From an uncultured Anaerosolibacter sp. (GTDB taxonomy: Bacteria; Bacillota_A; Clostridia; Peptostreptococcales; Thermotaleaceae): a stretch of DNA of 5,889 nt. The notes beneath the pieces were generated by a model. That model ran no database searches and was not told the origin of the DNA. It saw nothing but the letters and a program-made list of their open reading frames with translations. A program made the position numbers and the translations under genes. Numbering within the stretch: the first letter of the stretch is position 1; each line of letters begins with the position of its first letter. The stretch covers positions 1 to 5,889 of the forward strand of contig CALECF010000013.1 of the NCBI GenBank assembly GCA_937948705.1, written 5' to 3'. Shown piece after piece: positions 1 through 5,729 of this stretch.

Positions 1-400
1 CATCACTTGCATATTTTTGAAGAACATTCATTGTACCATGAACTAAATCTGGTAGATCTCCTGAGGACATCATAAGGTTAAATACAGATACGCTGTCTGT
101 TGCAGTTGCTGAAGCTACTCCTTTTAATGCTACATTCGTCACCTCTGCTGCTTTTTGGAATACTGTCCACTCATCGTTGTATACAATGGAATCCCAGTAG
201 TGCATATGAATTGATAATTCAATTGGATCCTTCGATGCGAGAGAACCCGTAAGACCTGTTTCAGTCGAACTAGAAGGTGCCTCTGTTGTTTTGGGAACAT
301 CCGTTTTTACTGTTTCTTTTTTGTTACATCCTGTAAACATTGAAACTATTAAACAAGATAGTACCATTAATGCTAATACTTTATTTCTTTTTTTCATCAT
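1..400 (-). CDS. ABC transporter sugar-binding lipoprotein (LplA/YtcQ-like), N-terminal part
   Basis: This is the start of an extracellular solute-binding lipoprotein; the gene runs off the low-coordinate edge, so only about 133 residues are visible. It should sit on the outer face of the membrane and deliver oligosaccharides to the two permeases encoded just upstream. The N-terminus is a lipoprotein signal: a basic stretch (KKRNK), a hydrophobic core, then a lipobox MFTGC with the lipidated cysteine at residue 25. Phe at the -3 position is less common than Leu. A Ser/Thr/Pro/Glu-rich linker (about residues 26-55) follows, then the folded domain with a SGDLPDLV stretch, which is common in this family. 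Two adjacent ATGs (400 and 397) follow an AAGGGG site, 5 and 8 nt away; the second has the better spacing, so 397 is a real alternative. The gene follows the second permease after 48 nt. The family is clear; the sugar is not. Confidence 0.9.
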   Translation of the reverse strand, partial: MMKKRNKVLALMVLSCLIVSMFTGCNKKETVKTDVPKTTEAPSSSTETGLTGSLASKDPIELSIHMHYWDSIVYNDEWTVFQKAAEVTNVALKGVASATATDSVSVFNLMMSSGDLPDLVHGTMNVLQKYASD

Positions 401-421
401 ATTTTCCCCTTTTCTTTTTTT

Positions 422-448
422 TATGTTAACGGCCTAGGCCATTCCATA
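422..448 (-). other. intercistronic hairpin before the binding-protein gene
   Basis: Right after the stop codon of the LplC-type permease the minus strand can fold into a hairpin. TATG pairs with CATA, a small internal loop follows (G opposite AA), then AAUGGC pairs with GCCGUU around a CUAG loop. The inner part contains the 10-bp palindrome GGCCTAGGCC (431-440), which stands out as GC-rich in this AT-rich DNA. A run of A, not T, follows on the transcript, so it does not look like an intrinsic terminator. It may protect or separate the binding-protein part of the mRNA. The structure is seen by eye only; the function is inferred. Confidence 0.4.
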
Positions 449-1321
449 CTATTCTTTTACAGCCCCTACCATTACACCACTTTTAAAATAATTGAAAACA
501 ATGGGATAAATCAGTAACATTGGAATAACAGCTACCATAACCAGTGCATAAACCACTGTTTCATTTTGATACATCAAGTTTCCAATATCTCCATGTTCGC
601 TTGTTATTTTAAGATCAACTATCATTTTTTTAAGGACCACCTGTATCGGGAGCTTATCCTGACTTTTCAATAGCATCATGCTCCAAAAATATCCATTCCA
701 TCTATCAATCAGATAGTAGAAGCAAATCGTAAACAAGGCTGGTTTTGATAATGGAAGAATTACTTTAAATAGAATTTGAAAATCGTTTGCACCTTCTATT
801 CTTGCCGATTCTTCTAACGCTTCTGGTAAACTTTCAAAGTAAGTACGAAGAATAATGAAATAAAATGCGGAACACGCAAATGCTAAAACAATTCCCATTC
901 TAGTATCATATAATCCTAATTTTTTATAGTTTAAATAAAATGGAATAATACCAGCATTAAACCACATCGTTACAAGTGCTATAAGAACAAAAAACTTGCG
1001 TCCTACCAATCTTTTTTTGGAAAGTGCATATGCACCAAAAATAGTAATTATCATATTAACTGATACACCTACTACTGCATAGAATATGGTATTTAAATAG
1101 GCACCACCTATCTCCTTCATTGCCATCACTATTTTATATGCCCCTAAGTCAAAACCCTTTGGGAATAAAATAACATTACCACGTACAACTTCGGAAGGAT
1201 TACTAATTGATGCACTGAATACATAGATAAGTGGATATACGGCTAGCAGTGCAAATATTGAAAGAAAGGTATACGTAAAGAAAATAAACAGTTTTCTTGA
1301 AGTTGAATATTTAGTTATCAT
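449..1321 (-). CDS. carbohydrate ABC transporter permease, LplC/YtcP type
   Basis: This is one of the two membrane subunits of a CUT1-type oligosaccharide importer. With the start used here it has 290 residues, normal for the family. It opens with a short basic head and a hydrophobic helix (about residues 12-38) ending in the YPLIYVFSASIS region typical of LplC/YtcP proteins. Further hydrophobic segments lie near 78-103, 110-130, 143-160, 194-206 and 255-278. The EAA loop that contacts the ATPase is at about 167-190 (EALEESARIEGAND, then a ...LPLSKPAL end). An upstream in-frame ATG at 1360 has no Shine-Dalgarno site. AAAGGAG at 1328-1334 lies 6 nt before the ATG at 1321 and only 3 nt before the one at 1324, so 1321 is chosen and 1324 is possible. 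It lies 53 nt after the LplB-type permease stop, in the same operon, and pairs with it. A weak GCCC/GGGC hairpin (1337-1351) lies just before the ribosome site. Confidence 0.93.
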   Translation of the reverse strand: MITKYSTSRKLFIFFTYTFLSIFALLAVYPLIYVFSASISNPSEVVRGNVILFPKGFDLGAYKIVMAMKEIGGAYLNTIFYAVVGVSVNMIITIFGAYALSKKRLVGRKFFVLIALVTMWFNAGIIPFYLNYKKLGLYDTRMGIVLAFACSAFYFIILRTYFESLPEALEESARIEGANDFQILFKVILPLSKPALFTICFYYLIDRWNGYFWSMMLLKSQDKLPIQVVLKKMIVDLKITSEHGDIGNLMYQNETVVYALVMVAVIPMLLIYPIVFNYFKSGVMVGAVKE

Positions 1322-1327
1322 CATTGA

Positions 1328-1334
1328 CTCCTTT
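1328..1334 (-). promoter_or_regulatory. ribosome binding site deciding the LplC-type permease start
   Basis: The minus strand reads AAAGGAG followed by TCA and two tandem ATG codons. It rules out the longer frame opening at 1360, which has no such site before it. Spacing of 6 nt favours the second ATG (1321). Confidence 0.75.
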
Positions 1335-1374
1335 CTGCCCAATAAGCGGGCGTTTTTCATTCACAAATCTACGC

Positions 1375-2310
1375 TTACCACAAACTAGATTTGGAAATTT
1401 TTCTACTTATGGTATTTGCAGAGACCACAAGTATCAATGAAACAAATGTATTGATAAGTCCAGCCGCTGTAGCAAGATCATATCTTGCATCTTGAAGTCC
1501 CATTCTATAAACTAAAGTGCTTAATACATCTGCTGTTTCATAAGTAGCTGGTTGATATAGTAATAACACTGTTTCAAATCCGACATTAATGATCTGACCA
1601 ACACCCATAATAAACATAATAATAATGGTTGGCATCAAGCATGGCAGGGTGATGTATTTAAATTGCTGCCATCGATTTGCACCGTCAACATTTGCAGCTT
1701 CATAAAATTCCGGTGATATTGTTGTTAAAGCAGCGGTATAAATAACTGATTGGAGTCCCGCTCCCTTCCAAATGTTAATAAATACATAAATTGCAGGGAA
1801 CCAATTTGGTTTTATAAGAAAATAGATAGGTTCTAACCCAAACTTAACTAATATCGTATTTATAACACCTGAAGTGGGGGCCAACATATTAGTCAACAAA
1901 CCTGCAATTACTACCATAGATAGAAAATACGGAAAAATCATAAATGCTTGTGATGTTTTTTTGAAAAACTTATTTCTTATTTCATTTAGTAAGAGCGCTA
2001 ATATAATTGGAAATGGAAATCCTACTAATAGGCTTACAGTCCCTAGTGAAAACGAGTTCTTAAACGCCCTTAAAAAATTGGGTTGCAAAAGCAATTCCTT
2101 AAAGTTATCAAGTCCCACGAACGCACTTCCCTGAACCCCTTTGAAAACACTAAAATTTTGAAATGCAGCCAGTAACCCGTAAGAAGGAAGATAACTGAAC
2201 ACTATAAAAAATGAAATGAAAGGAATTAACATTAAATAAAGATATCTATCCCTTTGAATTGCTTTTATATAATAACTAGTTGGCGGTCGGTATGTCTTTT
2301 TATTCTTCAC
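1375..2310 (-). CDS. carbohydrate ABC transporter permease, LplB type
   Basis: This is the partner membrane subunit of the CUT1-type importer, 311 residues with the chosen start. After a basic N-terminus (KNKKTYRPP...) comes the RYLYLMLIPFISFFIVFSYLP segment, characteristic of LplB proteins. Hydrophobic stretches at about 24-45, 89-110, 123-145, 172-190, 229-250 and 282-301 fit six helices. The EAA loop is at about 201-228 (EFYEAANVDGANRWQQF, then a TLPCLMPT end). The frame stays open up to a TTG at 2331, which has no Shine-Dalgarno site. A GTG at 2310 has AAAGGA (2320-2325) 9 nt before it and gives the usual family N-terminus, so GTG is preferred. It is the first gene after a terminator and a gene-free leader, so it probably heads its own transcription unit, followed by the second permease and a binding protein. 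Import substrate is unknown; oligosaccharide is likely by family. Confidence 0.93.
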   Translation of the reverse strand: MKNKKTYRPPTSYYIKAIQRDRYLYLMLIPFISFFIVFSYLPSYGLLAAFQNFSVFKGVQGSAFVGLDNFKELLLQPNFLRAFKNSFSLGTVSLLVGFPFPIILALLLNEIRNKFFKKTSQAFMIFPYFLSMVVIAGLLTNMLAPTSGVINTILVKFGLEPIYFLIKPNWFPAIYVFINIWKGAGLQSVIYTAALTTISPEFYEAANVDGANRWQQFKYITLPCLMPTIIIMFIMGVGQIINVGFETVLLLYQPATYETADVLSTLVYRMGLQDARYDLATAAGLINTFVSLILVVSANTISRKISKSSLW

Positions 2311-2319
2311 ATTTATACA

Positions 2320-2325
2320 TCCTTT
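2320..2325 (-). promoter_or_regulatory. ribosome binding site for a GTG start
   Basis: The minus strand reads AAAGGA, 9 nt before GTG at 2310. An ATG between them (starting at 2319) is in another frame and stops after six codons. This site is the reason to prefer GTG over the upstream in-frame TTG at 2331. Confidence 0.6.
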
Positions 2326-2529
2326 CTTCAATGTTTTTTCTAACTCAAATGTAACAAAATGATCTGTTCTATTCTATAGCCAAAATTCATTATCGTTTTT
2401 TACAATCGTTACGACCCTGTATCTCTAAGCTTTCTTTTATTAATCATAAAAAATGAGCATAAAAATCATTCATACTTTATACTAATCCTTTTTCGCAGAA
2501 GACGTCTCAGAATGCGTAATCAAATAGCA

Positions 2530-2539
2530 AAACACGTTT
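2530..2539. promoter_or_regulatory. possible operator palindrome AAACACGTTT
   Basis: An AAAC-N2-GTTT inverted repeat with a central ACGT-like core lies about 10 nt downstream of the candidate -10 box, near the expected transcription start. A repressor bound here could block initiation; sugar operons are often controlled by LacI-type proteins with CG-centred operators. It is short and not extended well on either side, and no regulator gene is present. Confidence 0.2.
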
Positions 2540-2548
2540 GGTGCCATA

Positions 2549-2577
2549 AGTATAATCAGTGTTGAAAATTATATGAA
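2549..2577 (-). promoter_or_regulatory. candidate sigma-A-type promoter for the permease operon
   Basis: On the minus strand TTCATA (2577-2572) and TATACT (2554-2549) are separated by 17 nt. The -10 matches the consensus at five of six bases and the -35 at four of six. It lies about 30 nt beyond the terminator, where a promoter for the next operon is expected. In DNA this AT-rich, chance matches are common, so this is a candidate only. Confidence 0.35.
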
Positions 2578-2606
2578 CTATTAAGTAAACATAAATATCA
2601 TGGGAA

Positions 2607-2653
2607 ACACAAAAAGCTGATTTCTATTCAGTACAGAAATCAGCTTTTTGTGT
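2607..2653 (-). terminator. strong intrinsic terminator after the kinase gene
   Basis: Two 19-nt arms (2607-2625 and 2635-2653) are perfect reverse complements around a 9-nt loop. Read on the minus strand the hairpin has an A-rich 5' arm, an AGCTGATTTCT core and a TTTTT tract in the 3' arm. It begins 25 nt after the kinase stop codon at 2679. It is symmetrical, so it could terminate in either direction, but no plus-strand gene points at it. It separates the GH88/nucleoside hydrolase/kinase unit from the permease unit. Confidence 0.88.
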
Positions 2654-2678
2654 ATACGCCCTCTATTAAATCTCCTAT

Positions 2679-3563
2679 CTAAGAGTTGGGAGGCAATTCC
2701 TCTTTTCTTGGAATAGAAATTGATGCGCCGTTCCTAGAAACGCAGATTGCACAGGCAAGACATGCAGTAGTAATTGCGTCCAAAATATCTTTATTTTGCG
2801 ATATACAACTTAAAAAATAGCCGATAAAAGTATCACCTGCCGCTGTCGTATCGACCACCGTGACAGTGGTATCAGCTGGGACGTCATATCTACTGTTAAT
2901 ATCAGCATACCTTACACCCTTTGCACCAAGCGTTAATACAATGGAAGCATCGGGGTATTGCTTAAGCATGTTATTAAGAATTAAATCTGGATCTGTTTCA
3001 CCTGTTAGGTCGCTTCCTTCCACTTCATTTACTACAAATATATCAACTAGTTCAAGCGGATAATGAAACACCTGGTCATTCATTGGTGCTGGATTTAGTA
3101 CTATCTTTAAACCTTTTGCTTTTGCTATTTTAATTATTTGATCTATTCCATTAATTTCATTCTGCAGAAGCAGATAATCTCCTATAGAAAAGCAATCCAA
3201 AACACTCTGTATTTCTTCTAAGGTAATGGATTTGTTTGCCCCACCGTGGAGAAGAATGCAGTTGTCTCCATCCGTGTTGACCTGAATTATGGCATGACCA
3301 CTAACACCAGTATCCATCTTAACAAACCGGGTATCCACTTTCGCCTGTTTTAACTTGTCTATCAATATCTGCCCATCTGTTCCAACTTTGCCCGCATGAA
3401 AAACCTCTGCACCTGCATATGACAATGCTATCGATTGGTTTAGCCCTTTCCCTCCACAAAACTGTTGATAATTATGGCTACTCATAGTTTCACCCGGTCT
3501 TAAAAAATGATCCACTTTGTAGACATGGTCAATATTTAATGATCCATAATTCAATATTTTCAT
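2679..3563 (-). CDS. PfkB-family sugar kinase, ribokinase-like
   Basis: A cytoplasmic ATP-dependent sugar kinase of 294 residues, a normal ribokinase length. The first PfkB signature is at about 36-61 (CGGKGLNQ...HAGKVG); the second is DTTAAGDTF at 238-246 with catalytic base Asp244. NPAP (157-160), NE (179-180) and TLGAKG (211-216) fit the nucleotide-binding part. Comparing from memory with E. coli RbsK, the ribose-contact residues look retained: Asn10 and Asp12 in SLNIDH, the GGKG loop with Asn42, Glu136 in LLLQNE, and Asp244. This favours ribose, giving ribose 5-phosphate, over fructose or ketodeoxygluconate, but alignment would be needed to exclude other furanoses. The start has GAGGTGAT just upstream, overlapping the TGA stop of the nucleoside hydrolase (11-nt gap), so translation is probably coupled. 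It is the last gene before the terminator and fits as the step after release of ribose by its neighbour. Confidence 0.93.
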   Translation of the reverse strand: MKILNYGSLNIDHVYKVDHFLRPGETMSSHNYQQFCGGKGLNQSIALSYAGAEVFHAGKVGTDGQILIDKLKQAKVDTRFVKMDTGVSGHAIIQVNTDGDNCILLHGGANKSITLEEIQSVLDCFSIGDYLLLQNEINGIDQIIKIAKAKGLKIVLNPAPMNDQVFHYPLELVDIFVVNEVEGSDLTGETDPDLILNNMLKQYPDASIVLTLGAKGVRYADINSRYDVPADTTVTVVDTTAAGDTFIGYFLSCISQNKDILDAITTACLACAICVSRNGASISIPRKEELPPNS

Positions 3564-3574
3564 AAAAGATCACC

Positions 3575-4486
3575 TCACTTATTAAGTTTTTTGAACATAT
3601 CTCCAAATATTTTATCACGGTCCAACATGGTAATATTTCTAATAAAATGTCTCCTTGTGTCAAAGCTGTAGGTTAATTGATCCGTTAATATTGGACTATG
3701 AACTACGCTAGATGGAAGCCAATCCGAGTTTATAAGCCAGGCTATGGCAGTAATATCCCAAATAACTTTTGACCATGCATAAGGATCCTCTGTATAGTTT
3801 TTGACTATTTCTGTTAAGTACGTACCGATATCACTTTTTCCCATCAGATAATATTCAAGCTCTGGAATTGTAGTAATCAAGTGTGTTGTAACGCCTGCAC
3901 ATGGAATTTGAATCAATGGAACGCCACAATCAAAAATAAGTCTTGAAGCGTGGATATCTTGTTGCAGGTTAAACTCATTTGTATTCGGCCAATGTAGCGC
4001 ATTTCCGCCAAGCCATACAATAACAATTTTTTCGATAATTTTGGGTTCCATCAATATAGCAGATGCAATATTAGTAATAGCACCAATAGCAACTACATAT
4101 AAAAGCTCACCGTCACAAGCCATCGCTCTTTTTACAAGGTCTCTTACCGCTTCACTTTCTACTGGCGTATTAGCATCCTCTAGGTAGTTCCTTGATCCTC
4201 GATAAACGAAGTTTTTCTGTGCAATCTTCATAAAATCAAGAATTCTCAAGATCTCCTCATAACTTTTTTCCATTCCGTCCTCAGGTCCTGCGCTTCTATC
4301 ATTATAGAAGGGTGCTGCATAGATAGCCTCCACTGTCATATGCTCAGGGGATTTTAAGGCATACGCTAAAGCAAATTGGTCATCCACTTCATTGTAGGTA
4401 TCAGTATCAAGCACCATACGCACCTTGCCCTGTGGGGGATTTAATCTCCTTACCAGTTCGTCTAATGGTATTTTTGGAAAGTTCAT
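3575..4486 (-). CDS. atypical nucleoside hydrolase family protein (IU-NH-like)
   Basis: A 303-residue protein of the inosine-uridine-preferring nucleoside hydrolase fold, whose classical members cut the N-ribosyl bond of nucleosides to give ribose and base. Supporting motifs in order: a calcium-binding aspartate cluster at 27-36 (DTDTYNEVDD), an AIGAITNIASAI segment at 133-144 (the usual GPLTN region), GGN at 160-162, EFNLQQD at 171-177 (the usual EFN...DP region), and WD at 243-244. Two departures are visible. The aspartate cluster is two residues longer than the usual DxDPGxDD, and Trp replaces the His that normally precedes the last metal-binding Asp. That His is linked to leaving-group activation in classical enzymes, so specificity may differ. 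In-frame ATGs at 4519 and 4501 exist, but GGAGGT at 4494-4499, 7 nt before 4486, sets the start. It lies 55 nt after the GH88 gene and is coupled to the ribokinase-like gene, suggesting that it releases a sugar for that kinase. Confidence 0.88.
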   Translation of the reverse strand: MNFPKIPLDELVRRLNPPQGKVRMVLDTDTYNEVDDQFALAYALKSPEHMTVEAIYAAPFYNDRSAGPEDGMEKSYEEILRILDFMKIAQKNFVYRGSRNYLEDANTPVESEAVRDLVKRAMACDGELLYVVAIGAITNIASAILMEPKIIEKIVIVWLGGNALHWPNTNEFNLQQDIHASRLIFDCGVPLIQIPCAGVTTHLITTIPELEYYLMGKSDIGTYLTEIVKNYTEDPYAWSKVIWDITAIAWLINSDWLPSSVVHSPILTDQLTYSFDTRRHFIRNITMLDRDKIFGDMFKKLNK

Positions 4487-4493
4487 ATTTGTT

Positions 4494-4499
4494 ACCTCC
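4494..4499 (-). promoter_or_regulatory. ribosome binding site deciding the nucleoside hydrolase start
   Basis: The minus strand reads GGAGGT, 7 nt before ATG at 4486, a near-perfect site. The in-frame upstream ATG at 4501 immediately precedes this site and has none of its own, so the 11-residue longer form is unlikely. Confidence 0.8.
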
Positions 4500-4541
4500 A
4501 TGTTATAATTTTTTTCCAATCATTGCTATCCTATTTATCTC

Positions 4542-5663
4542 TTACCAAAATAATAATTTATTACCCATCAACTTATAGAAAGCTTCAACAAAATAATAAT
4601 CTCCATATATGATAGGAATATGCCTTCCATGTTCACTGTGATATCGTTCTGTACCCCTTTGCAGAATTGAATCTTCGTCATCCTGCCAATTACAACAGTG
4701 TTGTTCTAAAGCCTTAAGTATTTTGATTGCTCCATTGTTATACAGCGATTTTTCAAATTCTCCCACACTATTTGCTATTTCAATTAGCCCACAGGCTGCA
4801 ATTGCACCAGCAGTACTGTCAATGATAATAGGCTCTTGTGGACTTCTAAAATCACATTTTGGTAACCAATCTTCACAAATAGCAGCAATAAAATAATGTG
4901 CGATTTTCTTAGCTGTATCTAAATATTCCTGTTTTCCAGTGTGAATGTAGCTAAGTGCAAACCCATAAAGCGCCCAAGCCTGCCCCCTGCTCCAAGAAGA
5001 ACCTTCTTCATAGCCTTGCCCACGCTCTTCACCAATGATTCCCTTTCCAGTCACATCATGAATCACTATATGCTTAACACTTCCATCCTCCCTAACATGA
5101 TCTTTCTTTGTCATATCCGCATGAGCTTCCGCTATATATGAAAATCTTGGATCATTACTTTCTTTCGATGCCCAGTAAAGTAGTGAGATATTCATCATAC
5201 AATCAATAATAGACCAACCGATATGACTCTCCCCCCCCCAATCATCCCATGCCTTAATATATTGACCCTTAAGATTAAATCTTCCTGCAAGCACATTCGC
5301 TGCAAACATATTTCTTACCTTTGATTGTTTGTTTCCAGTCACTCTATAATTGACTCCACTTGATATATGCCACATAAAACCCACATCATGATGTAACGCC
5401 TCATAATTTTCCAATGCCTTGTCCAATAAAATTTCACCGTTTTCAGCCACTTCTTTATAAAGTTCTTTCTGAGTTCCTATATACATGAGCCACATCATCC
5501 CAGGCCAAAACCCGTTTGTCCACCAATTTACATCTTTGATAGTATAATCATCATATGTGCCATTTACCGTTGTATAAGGCAATTTGCTGGCATTTCGTAT
5601 TGCAACTTTTGCCAGTTTTTGATCTATTTTCTCCCACGTTTGTTCTATCCATTGATCATTCAT
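4542..5663 (-). CDS. unsaturated glucuronyl hydrolase, GH88 family
   Basis: A 373-residue cytoplasmic enzyme of the alpha/alpha-barrel GH88 family, close to the 377 residues of the Bacillus sp. GL1 enzyme. The family removes a 4,5-unsaturated uronic acid from the non-reducing end of oligosaccharides made by polysaccharide lyases, by a hydration mechanism. The two aspartates expected in the active site are Asp93 in HHDVGFMW and Asp154 in IIDCMMN; their spacing of 61 equals that of Asp88 and Asp149 in the GL1 enzyme. Other family landmarks are WWTNGFWPGMMW (47-58), SWSRGQAWALYGFA (223-236), DSTAGAIAACGL (282-293) and IPIIYGDYYFVEAF (349-362). No signal peptide is seen. A longer frame starts at 5708 inside a hairpin loop; AAGGAG at 5672-5677 lies 8 nt before the ATG at 5663, which is chosen. 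A run of nine G (5231-5239) encodes the Trp-Gly-Gly-Glu stretch near residue 142. The glycan source is unknown. Confidence 0.94.
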   Translation of the reverse strand: MNDQWIEQTWEKIDQKLAKVAIRNASKLPYTTVNGTYDDYTIKDVNWWTNGFWPGMMWLMYIGTQKELYKEVAENGEILLDKALENYEALHHDVGFMWHISSGVNYRVTGNKQSKVRNMFAANVLAGRFNLKGQYIKAWDDWGGESHIGWSIIDCMMNISLLYWASKESNDPRFSYIAEAHADMTKKDHVREDGSVKHIVIHDVTGKGIIGEERGQGYEEGSSWSRGQAWALYGFALSYIHTGKQEYLDTAKKIAHYFIAAICEDWLPKCDFRSPQEPIIIDSTAGAIAACGLIEIANSVGEFEKSLYNNGAIKILKALEQHCCNWQDDEDSILQRGTERYHSEHGRHIPIIYGDYYFVEAFYKLMGNKLLFW

Positions 5664-5671
5664 CCGTTCAA

Positions 5672-5677
5672 CTCCTT
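5672..5677 (-). promoter_or_regulatory. ribosome binding site deciding the GH88 start
   Basis: The minus strand reads AAGGAG, 8 nt before ATG at 5663. The alternative ATG at 5708 falls in the loop of the preceding hairpin and has no good site, so the 15-residue extension is rejected. Confidence 0.8.
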
Positions 5678-5686
5678 CGTTATGAA

Positions 5687-5714
5687 AAGAGGGTGATCCA
5701 TGAGTCACCCTCTT
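5687..5714 (-). terminator. intercistronic hairpin, likely attenuator or 3' stabiliser
   Basis: AAGAGGGTGA and TCACCCTCTT form a perfect 10-bp stem around an 8-nt loop (CTCATGGA on the minus strand). It follows the binding-protein stop by 15 nt, and the 3' arm runs into TTTTC, a short and interrupted T-tract. It could act as a partial terminator or as an mRNA 3'-end block, so that the binding protein is made in excess over the enzymes downstream. This arrangement is well known after binding-protein genes of ABC operons; which mechanism applies here is inference. Confidence 0.65.
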
Positions 5715-5729
5715 CTCATTCTTATTTGC

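Larger units (their letters stand above)
2311..2606 (-). promoter_or_regulatory. gene-free leader and promoter region of the permease operon
   Basis: About 300 nt of AT-rich DNA between the kinase terminator and the LplB-type permease. I see no open frame of note on either strand and no tRNA or recognised riboswitch. It holds a candidate promoter (2549-2577), the palindrome AAACACGTTT (2530-2539), a second palindrome AGACGTCT (2500-2507), and a pair of AACGAT repeats on the minus strand near 2392-2412. If the promoter is right, the untranslated leader is about 230 nt, long for a simple sugar operon, leaving room for RNA- or protein-mediated control. That role is inferred from position only. 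Confidence 0.45.

Noticed and set aside
1874..2134. Plus-strand open frame of 86 codons
   Set aside because: It lies opposite the LplB-type permease, has no ribosome site of note and encodes nothing recognisable. It is a shadow of the real gene.
2500..2507. Palindrome AGACGTCT as an operator
   Set aside because: Eight bases with no extension and no position relative to a firm promoter; a chance palindrome of this size is expected.
2311..2606. CcpA cre site, T-box or known riboswitch in the leader
   Set aside because: No sequence close to the cre consensus, no T-box motif and no recognisable riboswitch core was seen on the transcribed strand.
2860..3063. Plus-strand open frame of 67 codons
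   Set aside because: It is antisense to the PfkB kinase, which carries both family signatures; the plus-strand product resembles no family.
4941..5141. Plus-strand open frame of 66 codons
   Set aside because: It is antisense to the well-conserved centre of the GH88 gene, with no supporting signal.
5231..5239. Frameshift suspected at the nine-G run
   Set aside because: The reading frame is continuous through the run, and conserved GH88 motifs lie in the same frame on both sides, so the gene is intact as given.
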